A stretch of 64,000 bases of DNA from Rhodoferax sp. WC2427 (lineage in GTDB: Bacteria; Pseudomonadota; Gammaproteobacteria; Burkholderiales; Burkholderiaceae_C). Where the stretch lies: positions 2,728,001 to 2,792,000 of the forward strand of contig NZ_CP162006.1 in the NCBI RefSeq assembly GCF_040822085.1, given 5' to 3'. This document shows positions 8,041 to 16,954 of this stretch, piece by piece. Numbering within the stretch: the stretch's first letter is position 1; the number at the start of each line of letters is the position of its first letter. Below the pieces are notes generated by a model. That model saw nothing but the letters and a program-made list of their open reading frames with translations, was not told the DNA's origin and made no database searches. A program made the position numbers and the translations under genes.

Positions 8041-9573
8041 ATGACCAAGTCGAAACTCCTCCCCACCGGCTCCGAATGGACATTTGAGGCCATCGAAGAG
8101 TACGACCAGGCCATCGGGGAGGTCGCCCGCCGCTACCAGCTCGACGGCTACCCGCACCTGCTCGAAATCATCAGCGCCGAGCAGATGATGGACGCCTACG
8201 CCTCCATCGGCATGCCGGTCTACTACCACCACTGGTCCTTCGGCAAGCACTTTCTGGCCACTGAAAACCGCTACAAGCGCGGCCAGATGGGCCTGGCGTA
8301 CGAGATCGTCATCAACTCCGACCCCTGCATCGCCTACCTGATGGACGAAAACACCCTGCCCATGCAGGCGCTGGTGATCGCCCACGCGGCCTATGGGCAC
8401 AACTCGTTCTTCAAGGGTAACCACCTGTTCAAGCAGTGGACCAGCGCCGACGCCATCGTCGACTACCTGGTGTTCGCCCGCAAATACATCGCCCAGTGCG
8501 AAGAGCGCTTTGGCATGGAAGCAGTAGAGCAGCTGCTGGACGCCTGCCACGCCCTGAGCAACCTGGGTGTAGACCGCTACAAGCGCTCGCCCCGGCTGTC
8601 CCTGGAAAAAGAAACCACCCGCATCAAAGAGCGTGCCGACTACCTGCAAGCCCAGGTCAACGACCTGTGGCGCACCCTGCCGCCGCGCGCCGAGACCGAA
8701 GAAACCCGCGAAGAAAAGCGCTTCCCGCTGGAGGCCGAAGAAAACCTGCTGTACTTTGTGGAAAAAAACGCGCCCCTGCTGGAGCCCTGGCAGCGTGAGG
8801 TGGTGCGCATCGTGCGCAAGATCGGCCAGTACTTCTACCCCCAGCGCCAGACCCAGGTGATGAACGAAGGCTGGGCCACCTACTGGCACTACACCCTGCT
8901 CAACACCCTGTACGACGAAGGCCGCCTGGGCGACGGCTTCATGCTGGAGTTTTTACAGTCGCACACCAATGTGGTCTACCAGCCGCCCTACAACAGCCCG
9001 CATTTTTCGGGCATCAACGTGTATGCGCTGGGCTTTGCGATGTGGCGCGACATCCGCCGCATCTGCGAAGAGCCCACCGACGAAGACCGCGCCTGGTTCC
9101 CCGACATTGCGGGCACGCCGTGGCGCAAGGCTTTTGACTTTGCGATGCACAACTTCAAGGACGAAAGCTTCATCGCCCAGTACCTGAGCCCGAAGTTGAT
9201 GCGGGAATTCCGCTTGTTCTCGGTGCTGGACGACGACAGCCGCAAAACCCTCGACATCCAGAGCATCCACGACGACAGTGGCTTTCGCGCCCTGCGCCAG
9301 CAATTGTCCGAACAGTACGACCTGGGCAACCGCGAGCCCAACATCCAGGTCTGGAACGTGGACCTGCGCGGCGACCGCTCGCTGACCTTGCGCCACTTCG
9401 CCCACCAGCGCCGCCCGCTGGGCGATTCCAGTGCCACCGTGCTCAAACACATGGCCACGCTGTGGGGCTTCAACGTGCGGCTGGAGCGGCAAAACGCCGA
9501 CGGCAGCGTCTCGTTGGTGGCCGAGCACCAGAGCGAAAAACGCCGCCGCAGCGACGTCAAAAAGAACCCCTGA
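8041..9573 (+). CDS. SpoVR family protein (YcgB-like)
   Basis: A 510-residue cytoplasmic protein. It shows the family signature 'MPVYYHHWSFGKHF' in the first fifth, 'LVIAHAAYGHNSFFKGN' near residue 120, and 'VMNEGWATYWHYT' around residue 275. SpoVR was named from Bacillus spore-cortex formation; its biochemical activity is unknown. The start at 8041 follows the yeaH stop by 4 bp, and the upstream open frame overlapping yeaH is a shadow. Third gene of the prkA-yeaH-spoVR operon. Confidence 0.94.
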   Translation: MTKSKLLPTGSEWTFEAIEEYDQAIGEVARRYQLDGYPHLLEIISAEQMMDAYASIGMPVYYHHWSFGKHFLATENRYKRGQMGLAYEIVINSDPCIAYLMDENTLPMQALVIAHAAYGHNSFFKGNHLFKQWTSADAIVDYLVFARKYIAQCEERFGMEAVEQLLDACHALSNLGVDRYKRSPRLSLEKETTRIKERADYLQAQVNDLWRTLPPRAETEETREEKRFPLEAEENLLYFVEKNAPLLEPWQREVVRIVRKIGQYFYPQRQTQVMNEGWATYWHYTLLNTLYDEGRLGDGFMLEFLQSHTNVVYQPPYNSPHFSGINVYALGFAMWRDIRRICEEPTDEDRAWFPDIAGTPWRKAFDFAMHNFKDESFIAQYLSPKLMREFRLFSVLDDDSRKTLDIQSIHDDSGFRALRQQLSEQYDLGNREPNIQVWNVDLRGDRSLTLRHFAHQRRPLGDSSATVLKHMATLWGFNVRLERQNADGSVSLVAEHQSEKRRRSDVKKNP

Positions 9574-9586
9574 GCACTTTGCTCCT

Positions 9587-9640
9587 GTTTGTATAGCTGC
9601 TTGTGCTGATGGAATAAGCGCAGGAGTCTGATTTTTTATC
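9587..9640 (+). repeat. Dispersed short palindromic repeat, copy 3
   Basis: GTATAGCTGCTTGTGCTGAT followed by GGAATAAGCGCAGGAGTCTG and a T-rich tail. One of the clearest intergenic members of the dispersed family, directly after spoVR. Confidence 0.75.
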
Positions 9641-9721
9641 TATTTTCGGTAGCCATTTCAGCAAAGCGGTATTTATTTATCCATCCGTACACCATCCAAC
9701 CGGATGGTTTAAACTCCAGGC

Positions 9722-10165
9722 ATGCCCTCTAAAGCCATCGCCTCCACCAGCCCAGCGCAGCCTGCCGTCAGGTCCAAGTTACCCGACTCGGAAAAAATCA
9801 CCATCAATCTCGGTTTCGTGGACCTGGGCCATATCGACCTGCTGGTCGCCGAGAGCTTTTACGCCAACCGCACCGACTTCATCCGCACGGCGATACGCAA
9901 CCAGTTGGCCACGCACTCCGATGCGGTCAAGCAGGTCGTCGCCCGCAAGATGCTGGTGCTGGGCCTGCAGCATTTCAGCCAGGCCGACCTGCTGGCCGTG
10001 CAGGCCGCAAACCAAAAACTACAGATCCGCGTGTTGGGTCTGGCCTGTATTGCCCCCGACGTATCGCCCGAACTGGCACTGGCCACTATCGACACCCTGG
10101 AAGTGCTGGGATCTCTGCAAGCCAGCCCCGAAGTCAAAGCCGCCTTGGCCCACCGTTTGATCTAA
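9722..10165 (+). CDS. Ribbon-helix-helix (CopG-like) regulator next to an esterase gene
   Basis: A 147-residue protein. Residues ~20-60 contain 'KITINLGFVDLGHIDLLVAE' followed by 'FYANRTDFIRTAIRNQLATH', the beta strand and helix-turn-helix pattern of ribbon-helix-helix DNA-binding proteins. The C-terminal ~70 residues (ADLLAVQAANQKLQIRVLGL...) form a second conserved region of unknown role, possibly ligand sensing or oligomerisation. It lies 14 bp before the PHB-depolymerase-like esterase, so it probably regulates that gene and itself. The target operator was not identified. Confidence 0.75.
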   Translation: MPSKAIASTSPAQPAVRSKLPDSEKITINLGFVDLGHIDLLVAESFYANRTDFIRTAIRNQLATHSDAVKQVVARKMLVLGLQHFSQADLLAVQAANQKLQIRVLGLACIAPDVSPELALATIDTLEVLGSLQASPEVKAALAHRLI

Positions 10166-10179
10166 ACCCGAAAGAATCC

Positions 10180-11292
10180 ATGAGCGCCCTCTTCAAAAAA
10201 CTCATCCAGGAAGCCACCCGGCTGACCCGCCATGGCAGCCTGCAGGACGCCACCCGCGCCATCCAGCAGGCGCTGGGCCGCGCTAGTGCGGCATCCAAGC
10301 CGCCCGCCGCCTCCGCCTGGAAAAACGACAGCGACACCATCGACGTGGTGGCACGCCCCATCCCGCAGCCGGTGTCAGAACCCGTGCGCCCGCTGCACAC
10401 CCCACTGGAGCCCGCCTCCAACGATGGCCCCGGCGAATTCACCGAGGCCACGTTTGCCCACGCAGGCACCACCCGCAGCTACAAGCTCTACACCCCGCCG
10501 CACGCCATTGCCCAACCGGCGCAACCCTTGCCGCTGGTACTGATGCTGCACGGCTGCACCCAGAACCCCGACGACTTCGCCACGGGCACGGGCATGAACG
10601 CGCTGGCGCTGGCGCACGGCTTCGTGGTGGTCTACCCCGCGCAAAACCAGAAGGCCAACGCCCAGCGCTGTTGGAACTGGTTCACCCCCGCCGACCAGCA
10701 GCGCGACACCGGCGAAGCCGCCTGGCTGGCCGCCCTGGTCCACCAGGTCACCCAACTGCGTGCCATCGACCCAGACCGCGTCTACGTAGCCGGCCTGTCC
10801 GCAGGCGGTGCCATGGCCAGCATCCTGGGCCACACCCACCCCGACGTGTTTGCCGCCGTGGGCGTGCATTCCGGCCTGGCCTGCGGCGTGGCCAGCAACG
10901 TGATCGGCGCCCTGTCGGTCATGAAAAATGGCCGTACCGCCGCCGCGGCCACCTCCAAAACATCCAAGCTCCCCACCATCGTCTTCCACGGCGATGCCGA
11001 CAAAACCGTGCACCCGCACAACGCCGAAGCCGTGCTGCAAACCGCCATCGGCCAAGCCACCACCACCGCCCAGATGAGCAAGGGCAGTGCCGCCCGCGGC
11101 CAAAGCTACACCCGTACCACCTACCAAACCCCCAATGGCAGCAGCATCGCTGAAAACTGGACCCTGCACGGCGCGGGCCATGCCTGGTCGGGCGGTAGCG
11201 CCAAAGGCAGCTACACCGACCCGCTGGGCCCGGACGCCTCGGCCGAGATGTGGCGCTTCTTTGCGGAGCACCCGCGCAAGCCGGTGCACTAA
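10180..11292 (+). CDS. PHB depolymerase family esterase (alpha/beta hydrolase)
   Basis: 370 residues of the Esterase_phd/LpqC type. The oxyanion-region motif 'LMLHGCTQNPDDFATGTGM' lies near residue 120, nucleophile serine in 'YVAGLSAGGAMASILG' near residue 206, acid in 'FHGDADKTVHPHN' near residue 273, and catalytic histidine in 'LHGAGHAWSGG' near residue 332. The N-terminal ~100 residues (MSALFKKLIQEATRLT...) are a polar leader without a clear signal peptide, so location is uncertain. Possible substrates are short polyhydroxyalkanoate or feruloyl-type esters; the sequence does not decide. Co-transcribed with the ribbon-helix-helix gene. Confidence 0.88.
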   Translation: MSALFKKLIQEATRLTRHGSLQDATRAIQQALGRASAASKPPAASAWKNDSDTIDVVARPIPQPVSEPVRPLHTPLEPASNDGPGEFTEATFAHAGTTRSYKLYTPPHAIAQPAQPLPLVLMLHGCTQNPDDFATGTGMNALALAHGFVVVYPAQNQKANAQRCWNWFTPADQQRDTGEAAWLAALVHQVTQLRAIDPDRVYVAGLSAGGAMASILGHTHPDVFAAVGVHSGLACGVASNVIGALSVMKNGRTAAAATSKTSKLPTIVFHGDADKTVHPHNAEAVLQTAIGQATTTAQMSKGSAARGQSYTRTTYQTPNGSSIAENWTLHGAGHAWSGGSAKGSYTDPLGPDASAEMWRFFAEHPRKPVH

Positions 11293-11322
11293 ACTGCCGC
11301 CCCTGCCTTCGTCTGGGTCCGT

Positions 11323-12264
11323 ATGCCTGAATTTCTAACCGCCGCCTTCTACCAATTCGTCGCCCTGCCCGACTACACGGCCCTGCAAGCCCCGCTGCAG
11401 GCCTGCTGCGAGGCGCACGGGGTCAAAGGCATGGTGCTGCTGGCCACCGAGGGCATCAACGGCACCATCGCCGGGCCGCCGGATGGCGTGCGCGCCGTGC
11501 TGGCCTGGCTGCGCAGCGACCCGCGGCTGGCAGCTTTGCAGCACAAAGAGGCCCACGCCCAGCACGATCCGTTTTACCGCATGAAGGTGCGGCTCAAGCG
11601 CGAAATCGTCACACTGGGCGTGCCGGGCGTCGACCCGACCCAGCTGGCCGGGCAGTACGTAAAACCGGCCGACTGGAACGCGCTGATCAGCGACCCGGAC
11701 GTGGTGGTGGTCGATACCCGCAACGACTACGAGGTGGCCATCGGCAGCTTTGAAGGCGCGCTCAACCCGCACACCCGCAGCTTTGCCGAGCTGCCCGAAT
11801 GGGTGGAGCAAGCCCGCGCCGAGGGCCAGCCGCTGGCCGATTCCCCGCGCAAGCCCAAGGTCGCCATGTTCTGCACCGGTGGCATCCGCTGCGAAAAGTC
11901 CACCGCCTACCTGCGCGCCCAGGGCTTTGACGAGGTCTACCACCTCGAAGGCGGCATCCTGAAATATTTGGAGACCGTGCCCGAGGCCGACAGCCTGTGG
12001 CGCGGCCAGTGCTTTGTATTTGACGAGCGCGTCTCGGTAGGCCACGGCCTGGTGCCGGGCGGGCTGGAGCTGTGCCGCTCCTGCCGCCACCCGCTGACCG
12101 AAGTCGATCTGGCATCGCCCCAGTTCGAGCGCGGCGTGGCATGCGCCCGCTGTGCCGACCAGACCACCGAGGCCCAAAAACAAGGCTTTCGCGAGCGCGA
12201 GCGGCAAATGGCGCTGGCGCACGCGCGCCAGACGCTGCACGTGGGCGCCAAGCAGAAGAACTAG
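11323..12264 (+). CDS. trhO: tRNA uridine(34) hydroxylase, rhodanese-like (TrhO/YceA)
   Basis: A 313-residue protein of the UPF0176/YceA family, which makes 5-hydroxyuridine at tRNA wobble position 34 in an oxygen-dependent way. The N-terminal domain holds 'GMVLLATEGINGTIAG'; the rhodanese domain has 'DPDVVVVDTRNDYEVAIGS' and the catalytic-loop cysteine in 'MFCTGGIRCEKSTAYL' near residue 185. The C-terminal part has a cysteine set (CFVFDERVSVGHGL, LCRSC, CARCAD) resembling a zinc-binding segment. Full length for the family. Its stop overlaps the GTG start of the next gene (TAGTG). Confidence 0.93.
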   Translation: MPEFLTAAFYQFVALPDYTALQAPLQACCEAHGVKGMVLLATEGINGTIAGPPDGVRAVLAWLRSDPRLAALQHKEAHAQHDPFYRMKVRLKREIVTLGVPGVDPTQLAGQYVKPADWNALISDPDVVVVDTRNDYEVAIGSFEGALNPHTRSFAELPEWVEQARAEGQPLADSPRKPKVAMFCTGGIRCEKSTAYLRAQGFDEVYHLEGGILKYLETVPEADSLWRGQCFVFDERVSVGHGLVPGGLELCRSCRHPLTEVDLASPQFERGVACARCADQTTEAQKQGFRERERQMALAHARQTLHVGAKQKN

Positions 12265-12917
12265 TGCACCCCGTCCTTTATTCCTTCCGCCGCTGCCCCT
12301 ACGCCATGCGGGCGCGGCTGGCGCTGGCGGTGGGCGGCCAAACGGTGGAACTACGCGAAGTGGTGCTGCGCCACAAGCCGCCCGAGCTGCTGGCGGCATC
12401 CCCCAAGGGCACGGTGCCGGTGCTGGTGCTGCCCGATGGCAGCGTCATCGACCAAAGCCTGGACATCATGCGTTGGGCATTGGCGCACCACGACCCTGCA
12501 GGCTGGCTGCAGCCGCCGCTGGACGAGATGCTGGCGCTGATTGCGGCAGTGGACGGCCCCTTCAAACACCACCTGGACCGCTACAAATACCCGGGGCGCT
12601 ATGAAGACGATAGCTGCTCACGCCCACCAGATGGGCACAGGGGTGCGTTGGGGCATATGGTTTCTGGTTGGGAGCAGCGCCTGGCCGGGCAACCCTACCT
12701 GTTCGGCCCGCAGCCTGCGCTGGCGGATATGGCGATCGCGCCGTTCGTGCGCCAGTGCGCCCACGTCGATGCGGCCTGGTTTGCCGCCCAGCCCTGGCCA
12801 CGGGTCCAAAAGTGGCTGGCAGACTTTGAAAACTCCGCCTTGTTTGTGCAGGTGATGCAGAAAGTGGTGCCGTGGGAATCGGGCAGCGCGGGCGTGCCCT
12901 TTCCTACAGCGCCTTGA
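12264..12917 (+). CDS. Glutathione S-transferase family protein
   Basis: 217 residues. The N-terminal thioredoxin-like domain has 'LYSFRRCPYAMRARLAL', 'SPKGTVPVLVLPDGSVIDQS' and an all-helical C-terminal domain with 'LADMAIAPFVRQCAH'. The CPYAMRAR motif marks a cysteine-type GST. The GTG start overlaps the trhO stop by one base, indicating coupling. About residues 116-128 (EDDSCSRPPDGHR) derive from a copy of the dispersed palindromic repeat lying in frame inside the gene, in a loop between helices. The end overlaps the convergent acyltransferase gene by 14 bp. Confidence 0.87.
   Translation: MHPVLYSFRRCPYAMRARLALAVGGQTVELREVVLRHKPPELLAASPKGTVPVLVLPDGSVIDQSLDIMRWALAHHDPAGWLQPPLDEMLALIAAVDGPFKHHLDRYKYPGRYEDDSCSRPPDGHRGALGHMVSGWEQRLAGQPYLFGPQPALADMAIAPFVRQCAHVDAAWFAAQPWPRVQKWLADFENSALFVQVMQKVVPWESGSAGVPFPTAP
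12608..12645 (+). repeat. Dispersed short palindromic repeat, copy 4 (inside GST gene)
   Basis: GATAGCTGCTCACGCCCACC followed by AGATGGGCACAGGGG; a shortened member of the family, read in frame as part of the GST C-terminal domain. Confidence 0.6.
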
Positions 12918-14016
12918 GCCCCATCAGCAGCAGCCCTGCCGCCAAAAAGCTCCCCTGCAGGCGCAAGGCCGAGGGCATGCTGATCAGGCGGGTTTCCACG
13001 TTGCGGTACAGCCACTGGCCCGAGCGCAGCGACAGCGCAAACGCCAGCAGCATGCCGGCCGCATTCATCCACGGCTGGGTGGGGAAATACTGGGCAAACA
13101 CGGTGTTGACCAGCAGGCATACCGAAAAATGCACCAAAAACACCGAGTACGACATTTGCCCCAGGCGCTGCACGCGCGGCAGCGGCGACCACTGGCGCGC
13201 CCAGGGACTGGCCTGCAATACGCCCAGCACCAGGGCCGTGACCAGGGCCACGGCGATACGTTCGCGGTAGTCCAGCGCCAATGCGCCCAGACCCAGCACG
13301 GCCAAGGCCACCAGCCAAGCCCAGGGCCGGGCACTGCGCCCCGCCCAGAACGCCAGCATGCCCAGGCCATAGGCACCGGCAAAGTACAGGCCCAGGGTGT
13401 CGAAATTCGCGTCCAGGTTGAAGTACAGCAACGAGGCGCTGGTCAGCCCCACCACCAGCAACGGGGCCAGCCAACGGGCCGACCACACCCGGGCAAAGCT
13501 GAAGACCAGCACCGCCAGTACAAACAGCTGGAAGTCGATGGCCACGTACCACACCCCCGCGGACAGGGCCTCATAGCCCAGCAGATCCTGCAGCATGAAC
13601 ACATGGGCCAGCAACTGGGGCAGCGAAGGCTCAGACGGGATGGACGGGTGCTCCATGCCGTAGCGCGCCACCTCGGCCGCCAGCAGGCCAAACAGCAGCG
13701 CTGCCAGGTATGGGGTGGACAGCCGCACAAAGCGCCGCTGCACCTGCTGCCAGGAGCCCTCAAACCGGGCCACGCCCTCAGGGGCCAGGGTGCTGGCCGC
13801 CAGATAGCCGCCCAGCACCAGAAACACCTGCACCGCCATGCGGCCATAGCTGAACAGCCAGTCCATCAGTTCGCTGGCCAGCGGGTAGGCGGTGGTCGAC
13901 ATGGGCCCGTAGAACACCAGGTGGTGGGCCACGATGAGCATGCAGGCCAGGCCTTTGAGAACATCCAGCAAGGGAATGCGGGAAGCTCGGGAAGTGCGGG
14001 GTGTAGAAATCGGCAT
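12904..14016 (-). CDS. Acyltransferase 3 family membrane protein (OafA/YrhL-like)
   Basis: About 370 residues with roughly ten hydrophobic segments. The family signature is near the N-terminus: 'IPLLDVLKGLACMLIVAHHL', with the conserved histidine of the RxxDxLRxxA...H pattern in modified form (LDVLKGLA). These inner-membrane proteins O-acylate sugars of lipopolysaccharide, exopolysaccharide or other exported glycans. No neighbouring glycan genes indicate the substrate. ATG 14016 was taken; a GTG two codons earlier is possible. A strong terminator for the upstream gene lies just before this gene. Confidence 0.85.
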   Translation of the reverse strand: MPISTPRTSRASRIPLLDVLKGLACMLIVAHHLVFYGPMSTTAYPLASELMDWLFSYGRMAVQVFLVLGGYLAASTLAPEGVARFEGSWQQVQRRFVRLSTPYLAALLFGLLAAEVARYGMEHPSIPSEPSLPQLLAHVFMLQDLLGYEALSAGVWYVAIDFQLFVLAVLVFSFARVWSARWLAPLLVVGLTSASLLYFNLDANFDTLGLYFAGAYGLGMLAFWAGRSARPWAWLVALAVLGLGALALDYRERIAVALVTALVLGVLQASPWARQWSPLPRVQRLGQMSYSVFLVHFSVCLLVNTVFAQYFPTQPWMNAAGMLLAFALSLRSGQWLYRNVETRLISMPSALRLQGSFLAAGLLLMGLKAL

Positions 14017-14023
14017 CGTCACA

Positions 14024-14063
14024 AAAAACGCCCGCCCGCCGCTGGCAGTGCAGCGGCGGGCGG
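14024..14063 (-). terminator. Rho-independent terminator of the nitronate monooxygenase-like gene
   Basis: On the minus strand CCGCCCGCCGCTG and CAGCGGCGGGCGG form a 13-bp GC-rich stem with a short loop, followed by CGTTTTTTG. It lies between the end of the oxidoreductase gene and the acyltransferase start. Confidence 0.9.
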
Positions 14064-14096
14064 ACCGGTATCAGAGGCGCAGCGCGCCGGAAAAAA

Positions 14097-15053
14097 TCAG
14101 GAACACAGCCGGGCTTTGGCCTCGGCGTATTCGCGGGAGAGTTGGGCGACATAGTCGGCCACAGGCTGGATTTTACGGACTGCGCCAATACCTTGCCCGC
14201 AGCCCCAAATATCCTTCCAGGCCTTGGCTGCCGTGTCGCCGCCAAAATTCATCTTGGTGGGGTCGCTTTCGGGCAGATGGTCCGGGTCCAGGCCCGCCGC
14301 GCGGATCGAGGGCGCCAGGTAGTTGCCGTGCACGCCGGTGAACAGGTTGCTCAGCACGATGTCGTCCGAATCGCCGTCCACCACGGCCTGCTTGTAGGCC
14401 AGTGCGGCCCGCGCTTCGGTGGTGGCGATGAAAGCCGAGCCGATGTAGGCAAAGTCAGCGCCCATGGCCTGGGCCGCCAGCACCGCGCCGCCGGTGGCGA
14501 TGGAGCCGCTCAGGGCCAGCGGGCCGTCAAACCATTCGCGGATTTCCTGGACCAGCGCAAACGGGCTCTTGATGCCCGCATGGCCGCCCGCGCCGGTGGC
14601 CACGGCGATCAGGCCGTCGGCACCCTTTTCGATCGCCTTGTGGGCAAACTTGTTGTTGATGATGTCGTGCAGCACCACGCCGCCGTAGCTGTGGGCGGCG
14701 GCGTTGATGTCCTCGCGCGCCCCCAGCGAGGTGATGACGATGGGCACCTTGAACTTCACGCAGGCCTGCATGTCGTGCTCCAGCCGGTCGTTGGACTTGT
14801 GCACGATCTGGTTGATGGCAAATGGCGCCGCGGGTTTGTCGGGGTGCGCCAGGTTGTAGGCCGCCAGGGTTTCGGTGATCTCGGCCAGCCAGTCGTCCAG
14901 CTGCGCCGCCGGGCGGGCGTTCAGCGACGGCATGGAGCCCACCACCCCGGCGATGCACTGCGCAATCACCAACTGCGGCGTGCTGACGATGAACATCGGC
15001 GAAGCGATGATGGGCAGTGGCAAGGCGCTCAGAGCAGCGGGAAGCTTGGACAT
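14097..15053 (-). CDS. Nitronate monooxygenase-like FMN-dependent oxidoreductase
   Basis: 318 residues with a TIM-barrel fold of the 2-nitropropane dioxygenase/enoyl-reductase II family. Seen motifs: 'PIIASPMFIVSTPQLVIAQC' at the N-terminus, 'GLIAVATGAGGHAG' around residue 147 (containing the histidine usually assigned as catalytic), and the FMN-phosphate loop 'ALSGSIATGGAVLAAQAMGADF'. It follows the acyl-CoA dehydrogenase gene on the same strand. Its real substrate could be a nitronate or an unsaturated acyl compound; the beta-oxidation context leaves this open. Confidence 0.87.
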   Translation of the reverse strand: MSKLPAALSALPLPIIASPMFIVSTPQLVIAQCIAGVVGSMPSLNARPAAQLDDWLAEITETLAAYNLAHPDKPAAPFAINQIVHKSNDRLEHDMQACVKFKVPIVITSLGAREDINAAAHSYGGVVLHDIINNKFAHKAIEKGADGLIAVATGAGGHAGIKSPFALVQEIREWFDGPLALSGSIATGGAVLAAQAMGADFAYIGSAFIATTEARAALAYKQAVVDGDSDDIVLSNLFTGVHGNYLAPSIRAAGLDPDHLPESDPTKMNFGGDTAAKAWKDIWGCGQGIGAVRKIQPVADYVAQLSREYAEAKARLCS

Positions 15054-15078
15054 TTCATCTCCAGATTGTTTTTTTATA

Positions 15079-15132
15079 AGAAATCAGGCTCTAGCGCTTA
15101 TTCCATCAGCGTAGCAAGCTACTTAATATGTA
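15079..15132 (-). repeat. Dispersed short palindromic repeat, copy 5
   Basis: The reverse complement reads AGCTTGCTACGCTGATGGAA then TAAGCGCTAGAGCCTGATTT. An intergenic copy between the acyl-CoA dehydrogenase and the oxidoreductase genes, within their probable transcript. Confidence 0.75.
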
Positions 15133-15136
15133 GCAA

Positions 15137-16927
15137 TCAATACGCATCCAAAGCCAGAGCCGTCACGCTGTCGGCGCCTTCCACGATGCTGTCGCGCAGG
15201 CTTTGGGCGGCCACCAGCACGTGGTCGGCGTAGAAGCGCGCGGTGCTGATCTTGGCCTGCATGAAGGCGGTGTCTTCGCCCTTGGCCAGCAGCTCTTCGG
15301 CCACCAGCAGCGAGCGCGCCAGTTGCCAACCGGCCACCAGCTTGCCCGCCAGCATCAGGTAGGGCACGCTGCCCGCAAACACGGCGTTGGGCTGGGCTTT
15401 GGCCTGGGTCACCACAAAGGTCACCACGTCCAGGAAGGCGGTGCGGGCGGCCTTCAGGCGCTTGGCCACGGCCACTGCATTGGCGCTGCCGCTCTGGGCC
15501 AGCGCGGTCTCGGTCACCACGATCTGGCGTGCGATGGCCTTGGCCGTGGCACCGGCATCGCGCAGGGTCTTGCGGCCCACCAGGTCGTTGGCCTGGATGG
15601 CGGTGGTGCCCTCGTAAATGGTCAGGATCTTGGCGTCGCGCAGGTACTGGGCGGCACCGGTTTCTTCAATGAAGCCCATGCCGCCATGCACCTGCACGCC
15701 CAGCGAGGCTACATCCAGGCTCATTTCGGTGCTGTAGCCCTTGACCAGCGGCACCAGGAATTCATACATCGCCTGGTTTTGCTGGCGGGTCTCGGCTTCG
15801 GGGTGGTGGTGGGCCGTGTCGTAGGCCGCCGCCGCCGCCATGGCCATGGCGCGGCAGCCCTGGGTGTGGCCGCGCATGGTCATCAGCATGCGCTGCACGT
15901 CAGGGTGGTGGATGATGGCCACGCTGGCCTTGATGCTGCCATCCACCGGGCGGCTTTGCACCCGGTCTTTGGCAAACTGCACCGCGGTCTGGTAGGCCCG
16001 CTCGGCCACCGCAATGCCCTGCACGCCCACGGCGTAGCGGGCGGCGTTCATCATGATGAACATGTATTCCAGGCCGCGGTTTTCCTCGCCCACCAGGAAG
16101 CCCACGGCACCGCCGTGGTCGCCATACTGCAGCACGGCGGTGGGGCTGGCCTTGATGCCGAGCTTGTGCTCAATGCTGACGCAGTGCACGTCGTTGCGCG
16201 CCCCCAGCGTGCCGTCGGCATTGACCATGAATTTGGGTACTACAAACAGGCTGATGCCCTTGACGCCCTCGGGCGCGCCGCTCACCCGGGCCAGCACCAG
16301 ATGGACGATGTTCTCGGCCATGTCGTGCTCGCCCCAGGTGATGTAGATCTTGGTGCCAAACACCTTGTAGCTGCCGTCGCCCTGGGGTTCGGCGCGGCTG
16401 CGCACCATGGCCAGGTCGCTACCGGCCTGCGGCTCCGTCAGGTTCATGGTGCCGGTCCATTCGCCGCTGACCAGCTTGTCCAGGTAGGTGGCCTTGAGCG
16501 CGTCGGAGCCTGCGGTCAGCAGCGCCTCGATGGCACCGTCGCTGAGCAGCGGGCACAGCGCGAAGCTCAGGTTGGCGCTGTTGCACATTTCCACGCAGGC
16601 CGCGCCAATCGACTTGGGCAGGCCCGCGCCGCCGTACTCGGCCGGGTGCTGCAGGCCCTGCCAGCCGCCTTCGGCAAACTGCTTGAAAGCGGCCTTGAAA
16701 CCCGGGGTGGCGGTGACCACGCCGTCTTTCCAGGTGGAAGGGTTTTGATCGCCCACCCAGTTCAGCGGCGCCAGCACGCCCTCGTTGAATTTGGCCGCCT
16801 CTTCCAGCACCGCCTGGGCCGTGTCCAGCCCCGCGTCTTCAAAGCCAGGCAGTGCAGCGATGTGGTCGATGCGGGCCAGGTGCTGGATGTTGAACAGCAT
16901 GTCTTTCAGCGGGGCGGTGTAGCTCAT
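15137..16927 (-). CDS. Acyl-CoA dehydrogenase with extended C-terminal domain
   Basis: A 596-residue flavoprotein of the long acyl-CoA dehydrogenase group (with the additional C-terminal domain, as in DmdC-type enzymes). Visible motifs include 'GLQHPAEYGGAGLPKSIG', 'MNLTEPQAGSDLAMVRSRAE', 'KVFGTKIYITWGEHDMAENI' and 'QVHGGMGFIEETGAAQYLRD', which carries the region of the catalytic base and FAD contacts. Electrons would pass to the electron transfer flavoprotein encoded next door. The start at 16927 gives the family-typical N-terminus MSYTAPLKDMLF. Substrate chain length cannot be read from the sequence. Confidence 0.93.
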   Translation of the reverse strand: MSYTAPLKDMLFNIQHLARIDHIAALPGFEDAGLDTAQAVLEEAAKFNEGVLAPLNWVGDQNPSTWKDGVVTATPGFKAAFKQFAEGGWQGLQHPAEYGGAGLPKSIGAACVEMCNSANLSFALCPLLSDGAIEALLTAGSDALKATYLDKLVSGEWTGTMNLTEPQAGSDLAMVRSRAEPQGDGSYKVFGTKIYITWGEHDMAENIVHLVLARVSGAPEGVKGISLFVVPKFMVNADGTLGARNDVHCVSIEHKLGIKASPTAVLQYGDHGGAVGFLVGEENRGLEYMFIMMNAARYAVGVQGIAVAERAYQTAVQFAKDRVQSRPVDGSIKASVAIIHHPDVQRMLMTMRGHTQGCRAMAMAAAAAYDTAHHHPEAETRQQNQAMYEFLVPLVKGYSTEMSLDVASLGVQVHGGMGFIEETGAAQYLRDAKILTIYEGTTAIQANDLVGRKTLRDAGATAKAIARQIVVTETALAQSGSANAVAVAKRLKAARTAFLDVVTFVVTQAKAQPNAVFAGSVPYLMLAGKLVAGWQLARSLLVAEELLAKGEDTAFMQAKISTARFYADHVLVAAQSLRDSIVEGADSVTALALDAY

Positions 16928-16954
16928 GGGGTGTCTCCGGAATCGAATCGATAT

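Noticed and set aside
5399..8114. Long minus-strand frames across prkA and yeaH
   Set aside because: Antisense shadows with repeated Leu/Val/His composition typical of complement reading of GC-rich codons.
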